Counted from the first letter of the stretch, positions 50,401 through 57,863 are shown. The stretch: 64,000 bases of DNA from Hydrogenophaga taeniospiralis (GCF_020510445.1 NZ_JAHBAG010000001.1:3448501-3512500), one strand, 5' to 3'. Notes: generated by a model from the letters alone, not told the origin. Translations and numbers: made by a program.

Positions 50401-51329
50401 TTGGTCGAGAGCACGATGCGCCGACCGCTGTGGTCCTGGAAGATGCGGTCCTGCTCGACCTGCGAGAGCCGTGCGAACAGCGGCAGCACCTCGGCGTTGC
50501 GCAGCACCGGCTGGTGGCTGAGGTGCTTGCGCAGGTGGTCGGCCGCTTCGCGGATCTCGCGCTCGCCGGGCAGGAAAACGAGAATGTCGCCCCCCTGCGG
50601 GCCGCGCCAGAGCTCGTCCACCGCGTCGGTGATGGCGTTGTTCAGGTCGTAGTCGCGGCTTTCCTCGAACGGGCGCCAGCGCACCTCCACCGGGAAGGTG
50701 CGGCCCGAGACCATGAGCACCGGGGCCGGGCCCTTTTTTGAGGCGAAGTAATCGGCAAACCGTTGCGCGTCGATGGTGGCCGAGGTCACCACCACCTTCA
50801 GGTCGGGCCGGCGCGGCAGCAGTTGGCGCAGGTAGCCGAGCAGGAAGTCGATATTGAGCGACCGCTCGTGCGCCTCGTCGATGATGATGGTGTCGTAGGC
50901 GCGCAGGTCCGGGTCGGTCTGCGTCTCGGCCAGCAGGATGCCGTCGGTCATGAGCTTGACCGAGGCGTCTTTCGAGAGCCGGTCCTGGAACCGCACCTTG
51001 AAACCCACCACCTCGCCCAGGGGGGTCTTCAGCTCCTCGGCGATGCGCTTGGCCACGCTGGAGGCCGCGATGCGGCGCGGCTGGGTGTGGCCGATCAGCT
51101 GCGGGCGCTGGCCCGGTTTCGCATTGAGCTTGCCGCGCCCCATCTGCAGCGCGATCTTGGGCAACTGCGTGGTCTTGCCGGAACCAGTTTCGCCGCAGAC
51201 GATGACCACCTGGTGCTCACGCATGGCCGCCTCGATCTCGTGCCGACGGGCCGATACGGGCAAGGACTCGGGAAAGTGAATGGCGGGCAACGTACGCGCC
51301 GGCAGAGGCGCCGTATCGGAAGAAGACAT
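47409..51329 (-). CDS. hrpA: ATP-dependent RNA helicase HrpA
   Basis: A 1306-residue DEAH-box helicase (E. coli HrpA has 1300). Walker A is GETGSGKT (46-53), the DEAH box is IIIDEAHERS, and the helicase C domain, the HA2/OB-fold and the long HrpA-specific C-terminal part (DUF3418) follow. It rescues stalled ribosomes and processes mRNA. Start ATG 51329 (MSSSDTAPLP) has no Shine-Dalgarno; GATAAT lies just upstream. It faces the leader of the protease operon. Confidence 0.94.
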   Translation of the reverse strand: MSSSDTAPLPARTLPAIHFPESLPVSARRHEIEAAMREHQVVIVCGETGSGKTTQLPKIALQMGRGKLNAKPGQRPQLIGHTQPRRIAASSVAKRIAEELKTPLGEVVGFKVRFQDRLSKDASVKLMTDGILLAETQTDPDLRAYDTIIIDEAHERSLNIDFLLGYLRQLLPRRPDLKVVVTSATIDAQRFADYFASKKGPAPVLMVSGRTFPVEVRWRPFEESRDYDLNNAITDAVDELWRGPQGGDILVFLPGEREIREAADHLRKHLSHQPVLRNAEVLPLFARLSQVEQDRIFQDHSGRRIVLSTNVAETSLTVPGIRYVIDAGTARVKRYSFRQKVEQLMVEPISRAAANQRAGRCGRVADGICIRLYDEAGFNGRPAFTDPEILRSSLAGVILRMKALRLGAVEDFAFIEAPQKRAIVDGYQLLSELGAVDEANELTPIGQTLSRLPLDPRVGRMILEAQQRGALDEVMVIASALSVQDVRDRPMDKQAQADQAHAKFDDEKSEFSGTLKLWKWLDDTKGGHGKDHKLSHRQYENLLRENFINVRRVREWRDIHTQLHTVVVEHKWQLNTQPASYEQLHLAMLSGLLGNIGQKNEAEDWYLGARGIKFYRHPGANLSKKPGRWIVCAELVETTRLFGRGIAAIEPTWLEQVGGHLIKKQLLDPHWEKKAARVSALERATLYGLVVYHNRRTDYGRVDPAGAREIFIREALVAGEWETRLPFLAANQKLVKQVAELEHKSRRQDVLVDDELIYAFYDQQLPADVCNGAGFERWYQSAVKLNPKLLLLTREELMRHEAAGITTQAFPKTLRLGGVDCACTYLHEPGDPRDGLSVTVPIFALNQVSEDRCDWLVPGMLKDKLLALLKTLHQRPRSRLVPLPATAERFAATLTEPAVFGAGNLMDALLKLVREATQLDIVRNDIKVDMLSAHHFMHLRVVDEHGRQLGQGRSLAALKAELGGQARGAFQALASLKLESLRPAPPELKATPAPASAGGGRRVTADAPATPAASATQRHTSWDFGELPELMEIRKGGQTLIGFPALMDLSDAVGIEVFDEPEVAMARHREGLRRLFALQIKDALKYLEKNLPGLMTMATAYMQVGKTDSGSGGGTLEELRSQIIELALDRAFLADPLPTDEPAFKKRVDEGRGRLTLISSEIARNAGLILTEYAAAARKLKDSRPPADVATDIGQQLQRLVPKRFLLTTPYAQLQHFPRYLKAVQLRLDKLRADPARDAAKFAELRPQDQRFWRMVAERKGVQDARLQELRWLLEELRVSFFAQELRTPQPVSVKRLDKAWAQLNT

Positions 51330-51419
51330 AGGTGGCGATTATCGGCAGTGGATGGGCGCTGCACGCCCGCAGCTTGTGCGTTTCTTGCGACACATCGGGG
51401 CTGTTTTGGGCCTTCAGCG

Positions 51420-51448
51420 TTGCCAAGGCGCGCCGGTGTCGACACAAT
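51420..51448 (+). promoter_or_regulatory. Sigma70-like promoter of the protease operon leader
   Basis: TTGCCA (51420-51425, 5 of 6 to -35 consensus) and CACAAT (51443-51448, 4 of 6 to -10) are 17 bases apart. A perfect palindrome GTGTCGACAC (51436-51445) overlaps the spacer and -10, a natural repressor site. Transcription would start near 51455. Confidence 0.5.
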
Positions 51449-51519
51449 TCGCAGCTTCGCCAGATGGCCCGCACCGATTCCGGTCCGCCATCTCCACCGA
51501 CTCTCTGGAGGTCACCGCC

Positions 51520-51549
51520 ATGTCTGCCTTGTTCGATTCCCCCGCCTGA
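51520..51549 (+). CDS. Nine-codon leader ORF (MSALFDSPA)
   Basis: An ATG with a near-ideal GGAGG site (51507-51511, 8 bases upstream) starts a nine-residue peptide that stops at TGA 51547. There is no run of a single amino acid that would mark a classic amino-acid attenuator. The stop lies 1 base before the first leader hairpin, so a ribosome paused on it would block that hairpin. The peptide itself has no known relative. Confidence 0.5.
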   Translation: MSALFDSPA

Positions 51550-51550
51550 C

Positions 51551-51594
51551 CACAGTCCACCGCCCCGGCTGGACTGTGTGCACACATTCCAGCC
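51551..51594 (+). promoter_or_regulatory. Pair of mutually exclusive leader hairpins
   Basis: Hairpin 1: CACAGTCCA (51551-51559) pairs perfectly with TGGACTGTG (51570-51578). Hairpin 2: GGCTGGA (51567-51573) pairs with TCCAGCC (51588-51594) and is capped by the TGTGTG/CACACA palindrome. They share 51570-51578, so only one can form at a time, as in attenuators. Confidence 0.6.
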
Positions 51595-51627
51595 ACGGCC
51601 CTGGCGCGAACAAGCGCACTCCAAGAG

Positions 51628-51651
51628 CCCTGGCATTCGCCGGGGTTTTTT
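51628..51651 (+). terminator. Intrinsic terminator before the 82-residue gene
   Basis: CCCTGGC-ATTC-GCCGGGG (one G-U pair) is followed by six T. It ends 6 bases before the GGAG ribosome binding site of the next gene, so readthrough is needed to express the 82-residue protein and the protease, unless another promoter lies downstream. The upstream sequence CCCTGGCG (51599-51606) can pair with the same 3' arm. Confidence 0.75.
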
Positions 51652-51666
51652 GTTTCTGGAGTGCAC

Positions 51667-51915
51667 ATGAGTGCCCAAAAACCGTCGCGCGCCTTTGCGC
51701 AAGGCGACATCAAGAAGCTGCGTCGCATGAAGCAGCCCCTCGTGCTCAAGCTGGAAGCCTCCGGCTCGCCGCGCAACCCGGTGGCCGCTGCTCTGGCCCG
51801 CCGCAGCCTGTCCAGCGCTGCCGGCAAACACATACGAACCCATGCGGCTCAACGCCGCGCTGACAAGGTGGCGCTGCAAAAGGCACTGCCCCTGTCGAAC
51901 CGAAATCTCGATTGA
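51667..51915 (+). CDS. 82-residue basic protein coupled to the AAA-M41 protease
   Basis: Starts at ATG 51667 with GGAG 5 bases upstream. The protein has 18 Lys/Arg against four Asp/Glu, no Cys or Trp, no signal or membrane segment, and two basic helix-like stretches (QGDIKKLRRMKQ and ALARRSLSSAAGKHIRTHAAQRR). I recognise no family. Its TGA (51913-51915) is 2 bases before the protease ATG, so the two must be cotranslated. It might be an adaptor, inhibitor, substrate tag or nucleic-acid-binding regulator; the sequence does not decide. Confidence 0.75.
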   Translation: MSAQKPSRAFAQGDIKKLRRMKQPLVLKLEASGSPRNPVAAALARRSLSSAAGKHIRTHAAQRRADKVALQKALPLSNRNLD

Positions 51916-51917
51916 AT

Positions 51918-53915
51918 ATGCATACCCATACCTCACCGCGCGGCCCCCGAGAAGGGCTCCGTGACACCCTGGCACAGCGTCAACAGCGCATCGAACAGGC
52001 CAGGCTCCAGTTGAAGACCGAACTCATCGGCATCGACGACGTGATTGATCGCGTGATGGAAGCCGTTCGTGCCTGGTACGTCCTGCCCCAGCTGTGCAAC
52101 CGACCGGTCATCGTCTGCCTCTGGGGCCTGACCGGCACCGGGAAAACCCAGCTCACCCGCCGCCTGGCGCAGTTGCTGGGCTTTTACGACCGCTTTGTGG
52201 AAGTGCAGATGGACGGCTTCAGCAATGGCGCGGGCTTTCGCAGCTCGACCATCTCCGGCATGCTGGAGAACTCGGGCATTCATGAAGGCGAACCCGGCAT
52301 CCTCGTGCTGGATGAATTCCAGCGTTTCCGCACCATCGACCGCAAGGGCGACGACGCCAAGGTGGAGCGCTACCAGGACGTCTGGGCTCTGCTGTCGGAT
52401 GGCCGCCTGCCGCCACCGCTGAGCGCCCTCGGCGCCATCGAACGCAAACTGGCCGAAGCCGGCTACGAGGCCGAGCGCGAGGAAGACGAGGGCAACGAGC
52501 GCGCGGGCAAGAAGCCCTACCGCTACCGCCTCGACGCCTGGGACGCTCAGGAACTCAAGCGTATGCTCAAGCTGAAAGAGCCGCTGGTGGAGATCATGCA
52601 ATGGCCCACCGAGCAGGTGCATGCGCTGGTGGCGCGCTTTCAGCAGTCCAGCCAGGCCTGGGAAACCGACTACAGCCAGTTGCTGGTGTTCGTCTGCGGC
52701 AACCTGGACGAGATGTACCAGGAGACCGCGCAGCGGGTCCAGGACTGCGACACCGACGCGGACATCTTTCACCGCTTGACCCAGCGGCTTTCCCTGATCG
52801 ACGTGAAGCGCGCCCTGGGCGAACGCTTCAAGCCCGAACAGATCGCCCGGCTCGGCAACGAACACGTGATTTACCCGTCGCTCAGCAAAAGCACCTACGA
52901 GCGGCTGATCCGGGACCTGTGCACCCGCTACACCCAGGAAGTGTTCGCGCAGACCGGCGTGCAGCTGGTGCCGGAGCAGGATGTGCTAGATGAGCTCTAC
53001 GCCAACGCGGTGTTTCCGGCGCAAGGCACACGGCCGCTGTTTTCTTCGGTGCACGCCATCCTGAGCGCCAATCTGGTCAAGGCGGCACTGTGGGTGCTGG
53101 AGCGGGATTTTGAGCGAACCCAGGTGTTTGCCATCGCGCTGGACCCTGGCAAGCGCCACCTGGTGGTGAAGGCGAGCGCCGCCCCGGACGCGCCACAGAC
53201 CCGGCTAGCCGTGAACTTCGAGCTCAACCGCATCAAGCAGCGCGCCAACGCCGACTTTCGCGCCCTGCTGGCGGTGCACGAAGCCGGTCACGGACTGATG
53301 TACTGCCTGCTGTTTGGCCAGGCACCACAGGAGATCAAGATCAACTTGGCGTCTTTCGAAGGCGGCTACAACAGCTATGTGGGCCTGAAGGTGATCACGC
53401 GGCAGAACCTGCTGGATCGCATCTGCGTCAGCCTGGCCGGGCGCGTGGCCGAGAGCCTGGTGTTTGGCGACATGGCCTGCACCACCGGTGCCGAGCACGA
53501 CTACCGCCAGGCCACCGAAGTGGCCTCCCGGTACGTCCGCCTGCACGGCTTCGGCGAGCGCATCAGCCACACCGACGTCACCGTGGACATGGACAACCAT
53601 GTGAACACCGACATCGCGCCGAGCAACGCCGCCATCGAGTCCTTGCTGCAGACCCAGTACGACCGGGCCCGGTCGCTGCTGAGCGGCCACCATGCCGCCC
53701 TCTCTGCCCTCGTCCAGGCCTTGCTGAGCCACGGCATGCTGGCGCCCGACGATGTGCGCGGTCTGCTGCGACCGCACCACATCACCGTGGGCCACGCGGG
53801 CCAGACCACGCATGACGCGCTGGTGCTGGAGCCGTATGCCCGCAAACTGGCCGAATTCGGCGGCGACGCACGGAATCACCCGCGGCATGAAGGTGAGCCC
53901 CTCGGATGCTTATGA
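51918..53915 (+). CDS. Soluble AAA+ / M41 zinc peptidase fusion
   Basis: 665 residues from ATG 51918. The first half is an AAA+ module: Walker A GLTGTGKT (70-77), Walker B ILVLDEF (128-134), sensor-1 Asn262 in FVCGN, arginine-rich IFHRLTQRLSLIDV (283-296) and sensor-2 GTRPL (370-374, as in ClpB/HslU). It lacks the FtsH second region of homology. The second half is an M41 peptidase with HEAGH (454-458) and the third ligand Asp528 in TTGAEHDYRQAT. No membrane segment or signal is visible, unlike FtsH. Probably a soluble ATP-driven zinc protease; substrate unknown. Confidence 0.8.
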   Translation: MHTHTSPRGPREGLRDTLAQRQQRIEQARLQLKTELIGIDDVIDRVMEAVRAWYVLPQLCNRPVIVCLWGLTGTGKTQLTRRLAQLLGFYDRFVEVQMDGFSNGAGFRSSTISGMLENSGIHEGEPGILVLDEFQRFRTIDRKGDDAKVERYQDVWALLSDGRLPPPLSALGAIERKLAEAGYEAEREEDEGNERAGKKPYRYRLDAWDAQELKRMLKLKEPLVEIMQWPTEQVHALVARFQQSSQAWETDYSQLLVFVCGNLDEMYQETAQRVQDCDTDADIFHRLTQRLSLIDVKRALGERFKPEQIARLGNEHVIYPSLSKSTYERLIRDLCTRYTQEVFAQTGVQLVPEQDVLDELYANAVFPAQGTRPLFSSVHAILSANLVKAALWVLERDFERTQVFAIALDPGKRHLVVKASAAPDAPQTRLAVNFELNRIKQRANADFRALLAVHEAGHGLMYCLLFGQAPQEIKINLASFEGGYNSYVGLKVITRQNLLDRICVSLAGRVAESLVFGDMACTTGAEHDYRQATEVASRYVRLHGFGERISHTDVTVDMDNHVNTDIAPSNAAIESLLQTQYDRARSLLSGHHAALSALVQALLSHGMLAPDDVRGLLRPHHITVGHAGQTTHDALVLEPYARKLAEFGGDARNHPRHEGEPLGCL

Positions 53916-53971
53916 TCACGCACTGGTCTTGACGACCGATCCACACGCCCTGCCCCTTCGCGACCGAGCCC

Positions 53972-55312
53972 ATGTCCAACGTTTTCAACTTCACCTTCGT
54001 GCCCTGGTTCCGCTCGGTCGCGCCCTATATCCACAAACACCGCGGCAACACGCTGGTGGTGGGCATTGCCGGGGAGGCCATCGCGGCCGGTAAGCTGCCC
54101 CTGATCGCGCAAGACCTCGCGCTGATCCAGAGCATGGGGGTGCAGATCGTGCTGGTGCATGGCTTTCGCCCGCAGGTGAACGAGCAGCTTCAGGCCAAAG
54201 GTCATGCCGCGAAGTACTCCCACGGCATGCGCATCACCGACTCCGTCGCGTTGGATTGCGCACAGGAAGCCGCGGGCCAGCTGCGCTACGAGATCGAGGC
54301 CGCCTTCAGCCAGGGCCTGCCCAACACCCCCATGGCCGGCGCCACGGTGCGCGTGATCTCGGGCAACTTCATCACCGCGCGCCCGGTGGGCCTGATCGAT
54401 GGGGTGGACTTCATCCACTCCGGCCTGGTGCGCAAGGTGGACACCGAAGGCATCCAGCGCACGCTGGACATGGGCGCCATGGTGCTGCTCTCGCCCTTCG
54501 GCTTTTCACCCACCGGCGAGGCCTTCAACCTCACCATGGAAGACGTGGCCACCTCCATCGCCGTGGCGCTGCAGGCCGACAAGCTGATGTTCCTGACCGA
54601 GGTGCCCGGTATCCGCGTGGACGCGGCCGACCCGGAAAGCGAAATCGACACCGAGCTGCCGCTGGCCGACGCGAAAAAGATGCTCGCCGCCCTGCCGTCG
54701 CCTACACAGCCGACCGACACGGCCTTCTACCTGCAGCACTGCATCCGCGCCTGCGAAGGCGGCGTGGAGCGCAGCCACATCCTGCCGTTCGCGGTGGACG
54801 GCGCGCTGCTGCTGGAGATCTACACCCACGACGGCATCGGCACCATGGTGGTGGACGAAAAACTGGAGAGCGTGCGCGAGGCCACCATGGACGACGTGAG
54901 CGGCATCGTGGCGCTGATCGAACCGTTCGAGAAAGACGGCACCCTGGTCAAGCGCGACCGCACCGAGATCGAACGCGACGCCGGCAACTACACCATCATC
55001 GAGCACGACGGCGTGATCTTCGGCTGCGCCGCGCTCTACCCCTACCCCGAGGCCCGCACCGGCGAGATGGCCGCGCTCACCGTGTCGCCCGACACGCAGA
55101 GCCAGGGCGACGGCGAGCGCCTGCTCAAGCGCATCGAAACCCGCGCCAAGGCCCAGGGGCTGCAGAGCATCTTCGTGCTCACCACGCGCACCATGCACTG
55201 GTTCCTCAAGCGCGGCTTCGTGCAGGTCAACCCGGACTGGCTGCCCGAGGCGCGCAAGCGCAAATACAACTGGGACCGCAAGAGCCAGGTGCTGGTGAAA
55301 AAGCTGGGGTGA
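53972..55312 (+). CDS. argA: N-acetylglutamate synthase ArgA
   Basis: A 446-residue enzyme: an N-terminal amino-acid-kinase domain (about 1-280, VVGIAGEAIAAGKL, GFRPQVNEQL) that binds arginine as feedback inhibitor, and a C-terminal GNAT domain (about 290-446, EMAALTVSPDTQSQGDGERLLK) that transfers acetyl from acetyl-CoA to glutamate, the first step of arginine synthesis. ATG 53972 (MSNVFNFTFVPWFRSVAPYI) is the standard start. It is on the same strand as the AAA-M41 gene, 56 bases away, and could be cotranscribed. Confidence 0.95.
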   Translation: MSNVFNFTFVPWFRSVAPYIHKHRGNTLVVGIAGEAIAAGKLPLIAQDLALIQSMGVQIVLVHGFRPQVNEQLQAKGHAAKYSHGMRITDSVALDCAQEAAGQLRYEIEAAFSQGLPNTPMAGATVRVISGNFITARPVGLIDGVDFIHSGLVRKVDTEGIQRTLDMGAMVLLSPFGFSPTGEAFNLTMEDVATSIAVALQADKLMFLTEVPGIRVDAADPESEIDTELPLADAKKMLAALPSPTQPTDTAFYLQHCIRACEGGVERSHILPFAVDGALLLEIYTHDGIGTMVVDEKLESVREATMDDVSGIVALIEPFEKDGTLVKRDRTEIERDAGNYTIIEHDGVIFGCAALYPYPEARTGEMAALTVSPDTQSQGDGERLLKRIETRAKAQGLQSIFVLTTRTMHWFLKRGFVQVNPDWLPEARKRKYNWDRKSQVLVKKLG

Positions 55313-55326
55313 CCGCCACAGCACGC

Positions 55327-55346
55327 GGCGGCCCGATCGGGCTGCC
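55327..55346. terminator. Hairpin between convergent argA and dsbB
   Basis: GCCCGATCGGGC is a perfect 12-base palindrome flanked by GGC/GCC, which extends the stem past single mismatched bases. It lies between the two convergent 3' ends. There is no T-run, so it is a weak terminator candidate. Confidence 0.4.
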
Positions 55347-55366
55347 TGCGTGAGGCTTTCGTTGAC

Positions 55367-55897
55367 TCAGGCGCTGGCGGGTGCGCGGCGCACCAGCAGC
55401 AGCACGGCCAGCAGCGCGATCAGCGAGAAGCAGAGAAACGACCAGTTGGCGATCGTCAGGCCCAGGAAGGTCCAGTCGATGGCCGAACAGTCACCGCTGC
55501 CCTTGAAGATCATGGGAATCGCCCGCTTGAGCGGAAACGATTCGATCATTCCGAAAAAGTCGCGCCCGCAGCTCAGTATCTCGGGCGGGTTCCACTGCAG
55601 CCAGCTCTGGCGCGCGGCCACGAAAGCCCCCGAAACCGCCAGCAAGCCCATCAGGCCGGCACCCACCGTGTGCGCGCCGCGACCGGGCAGCGCGGCCGTG
55701 ACGGCCGCCACCAGCGCCACCAGCACCAGCGCATAACGCTGCACGATGCACATGGGGCAGGGCTCCAGCCCCACCACATGCTGCAGGTACAGGCCAAAAG
55801 CGAGCAGGCCGATGCACCCCAGGGCAATCAGCGCGAGCAGGCGGCGGGGAAAACGCTCGATGAGTTCGAGGACCTGGGTCGGTAGAGCGGATGACAA
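55367..55897 (-). CDS. dsbB: Disulphide bond formation protein DsbB
   Basis: A 176-residue inner-membrane protein with four membrane helices. Its redox cysteine pairs are Cys47-Pro-Met-Cys50 (first periplasmic loop) and Cys110/Cys137 (second loop). It reoxidises DsbA using quinones. The start at TTG 55897 (SSALPTQVLELIERFPRRL) has an AAGGA site about 8 bases upstream. A GTG at 55954 would add 19 residues without family character. fpr lies upstream on the same strand, 242 bases away. Confidence 0.88.
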   Translation of the reverse strand: MSSALPTQVLELIERFPRRLLALIALGCIGLLAFGLYLQHVVGLEPCPMCIVQRYALVLVALVAAVTAALPGRGAHTVGAGLMGLLAVSGAFVAARQSWLQWNPPEILSCGRDFFGMIESFPLKRAIPMIFKGSGDCSAIDWTFLGLTIANWSFLCFSLIALLAVLLLVRRAPASA

Positions 55898-55904
55898 ATC
55901 GGTG

Positions 55905-56036
55905 TCCTTGCAGGAAAACGCGGGGCCTTGTGCGGAGAACGGCGAGTGTCTCACCGTCCTTGAAACCCGACGCCCTGATGTGTTGCGCAGGAATCCGCGC
56001 CTCGATCAGGGGGTCGTGCCCGCGGGTTGATTGCAC
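55905..56036 (-). pseudogene. Possible orphan TOBE-like fragment
   Basis: In the dsbB-fpr gap an open frame reads GHDPLIEARIPAQHIRASG then FKDGETLAVLRTRPRVFLQ. This feels like the C-terminal TOBE-type end of a sulphate/molybdate ABC ATPase (CysA class), but no ATPase body precedes it (a stop lies about 90 bases upstream). It may be a gene remnant or chance. I see no start or ribosome binding site. Confidence 0.2.
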
Positions 56037-56139
56037 TCCACCATCAAGAGTTCCGGCCGCGCGTTCAGAAGATTGAGCACAAGGGCGTGGTCTTCATCTC
56101 CTGGCGCACCTGCCGAGCCCCACGCCCCGCCAACCGCGT

Positions 56140-56913
56140 TCAACTGCCAGCGAACGCGCGCTCGATCACGAAGGCACCGGGGCGGCTGGTGTTGCCTTCC
56201 TCGAAACCGTTCTTCTCGGCCAGGGCCTTGAGGTCGCGCAGCATTTCAGGGCTGCCGCAGATCATGATGCGGTCGTGCGCCGGGTCCAGCCGGGGCAGGC
56301 CCAGGTCTTTCGCCAAGGTACCGTTGTCCAGCAGATTCGGGATGCGCCCCTGGTGGATGAAGGGCTCGCGGGTGACGGTCGGGTAATACAGGAACTGCTT
56401 CTCGACCATTTCGCCCAGGAACTCGTCGTGCTTGAGCGTCTGGCTGAGGAACTCGCGGTAGGCCAGCTCCTTGACCTCGCGCACGCCGTGCACCAGCACC
56501 ACCTGCTCGAAGCGCTCGTAGGTGTCGGGGTCGCGGATCACGCTCAGGAACGGCGCCAGCCCGGTGCCGGTGGCCAGCAGGTACAGGCGTTTGCCCGGCA
56601 GCAGGTAGTCGATCAGCAGGGTGCCGGTGGGCTTGCGGCCGACGACGATGCTGTCACCGACCTGGATGTGCTGCAGGCGCGAGGTCAGCGGGCCGTCGGG
56701 CACCTTGATGCTCAGGAACTCCAGGTGTTCGGCGTAGTTGGGGCTGGCGATGCTGTAGGCGCGCAGCAGCGGCTTGTCGTTCACCCGCAGGCCGATCATG
56801 GTGAAGTGACCGTTGGAGAAGCGCAGCGCCGGGTCGCGCGTGGTGGTGAAACTGAACAGGCGGTCGGTCCAGTGATGCACGCTCAGGACGCGCTCTTCAA
56901 GAAATGCACTCAT
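56140..56913 (-). CDS. fpr: Ferredoxin/flavodoxin-NADP+ reductase
   Basis: A 257-residue flavoenzyme of the bacterial (subclass I) Fpr type. The FAD motif is RAYSIASPNY, the NADP motif LLATGTGLAPFLSVIRDP, and the chain ends FVIERAFAGS. It passes electrons between NADPH and ferredoxin or flavodoxin, for sulphite reductase, iron-sulphur repair and oxidative stress. ATG 56913 (MSAFLEERVLSVHHW) is standard; the longer upstream frame is unsupported. It lies on the same strand as the Lrp gene, 208 bases away. Confidence 0.93.
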   Translation of the reverse strand: MSAFLEERVLSVHHWTDRLFSFTTTRDPALRFSNGHFTMIGLRVNDKPLLRAYSIASPNYAEHLEFLSIKVPDGPLTSRLQHIQVGDSIVVGRKPTGTLLIDYLLPGKRLYLLATGTGLAPFLSVIRDPDTYERFEQVVLVHGVREVKELAYREFLSQTLKHDEFLGEMVEKQFLYYPTVTREPFIHQGRIPNLLDNGTLAKDLGLPRLDPAHDRIMICGSPEMLRDLKALAEKNGFEEGNTSRPGAFVIERAFAGS

Positions 56914-57121
56914 GGGATCGTGTGACTCCGGGCAAAAGGAATACGAAACAAGCCATGAAAATGCCGGCCGACACCCAGGGCATCGGCCGGCAGCACATGA
57001 CTGCAAGCGGTACGGGATCGGATCGAACCGGGGGCGACACACCACCGCGGGGAAACGATCAACAAAACCTGTGGATTGTAAAACGCCCGCCAGGCGAACT
57101 CGGTACAAACCCGAATGGGCC

Positions 57122-57586
57122 CTATTCCAGCGGCACGTACAGCCCCACCTTCATCGCGTCGATGACGACGTGCGTGGTCATGCGGACCACCTGGGGCACC
57201 TCGGCCATCAGCCGGGCCGCGAGCGCGTCATAGGCTTTCACGTCGCGCGCCACGACCACCATCATGATGTCGAAGCTGCCGGTCACGTAGTAGACCTGCT
57301 GCACCGCCGGTTCGGTCTGTGCCCACAGGCGAATGCGCGGCAGCGCCTCGTAGTTGTCCTTGATCTCCAGCCCGGCCAGGAAGCTCATGGTGTGGCCCAC
57401 CGCCTGCGGGTTCACCACCGCCACCTCGGCACTGATGGTTTTGTCCTGGCGCATGCGGCGCAAGCGCCGCTGGACGGCGGAAGCCGAGAGGCCCACCGCC
57501 TCCGCGATGACCTCGGCATTGAGCTGGCAGTCCTTCTGGACCAGGTCCAGGATTTTCCGGTCAAAAACGTCCAGTTCGGTGTCCAT
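57122..57586 (-). CDS. Lrp/AsnC-family regulator
   Basis: A 154-residue regulator with an N-terminal HTH (about 6-55, DRKILDLVQKDCQLNAEVIAEAVGLSASAVQRRLRRM) and a C-terminal RAM ligand domain (VQQVYYVTGSFDIMMVVVARD). Members sense amino acids. It is divergent from the amino-acid ABC transporter genes, with a 277-base shared upstream region, so it probably controls them. The ligand is unknown; the mmuM linkage suggests a sulphur amino acid. Confidence 0.9.
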   Translation of the reverse strand: MDTELDVFDRKILDLVQKDCQLNAEVIAEAVGLSASAVQRRLRRMRQDKTISAEVAVVNPQAVGHTMSFLAGLEIKDNYEALPRIRLWAQTEPAVQQVYYVTGSFDIMMVVVARDVKAYDALAARLMAEVPQVVRMTTHVVIDAMKVGLYVPLE

Positions 57587-57625
57587 GCGGCGATTCTAGG
57601 CACTGCGCCAGTGCGTCGCCGCCAC

Positions 57626-57689
57626 GCGGCCGGGCGGCCCCAATCGCCGCCATCCCGCGCGCACAGGGCGTTTTTTGCCGCCCGGCCGC
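57626..57689. repeat. 13-base inverted repeat in the Lrp/ABC divergent region
   Basis: GCGGCCGGGCGGC (57626-57638) and its exact complement (57677-57689) flank a 38-base insert ending in TTTTTT. The RNA could fold into a long stable hairpin in either transcript. No gene is in this 277-base gap; it is GC-rich except for two T/A tracts. Confidence 0.55.
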
Positions 57690-57863
57690 AACCCAGGCGC
57701 GGATACTTGCGCCACTTTTTGCGCTGAAAAAAGACCTTCGGGCCGTGGCAGTGCAAGCCCGGCCGCATGCCGATGGGCCTGAGCACCGCACGCCACCCCC
57801 GTGGGTCCTGCACCCTCCCCCTTCTGTCCGTCGGTGATCCGACTTTTTTCTGGAGATAACAAC

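Noticed and set aside
47337..50741. A 1134-codon open frame on the plus strand opposite hrpA
   Set aside because: It is the antisense of a clear HrpA gene in GC-rich DNA, where opposite frames stay open; its translation has no domain and is rich in Leu, Val, Arg and His.
51330..51345. Leaderless hrpA promoter from GATAAT near the start codon
   Set aside because: The -10 is plausible, but there is no -35 within 16-18 bases, and position alone is weak evidence.
51599..51606. CCCTGGCG as an antiterminator strand
   Set aside because: It pairs with the 3' arm of the terminator, so it would still form a hairpin before the T-run rather than prevent termination.
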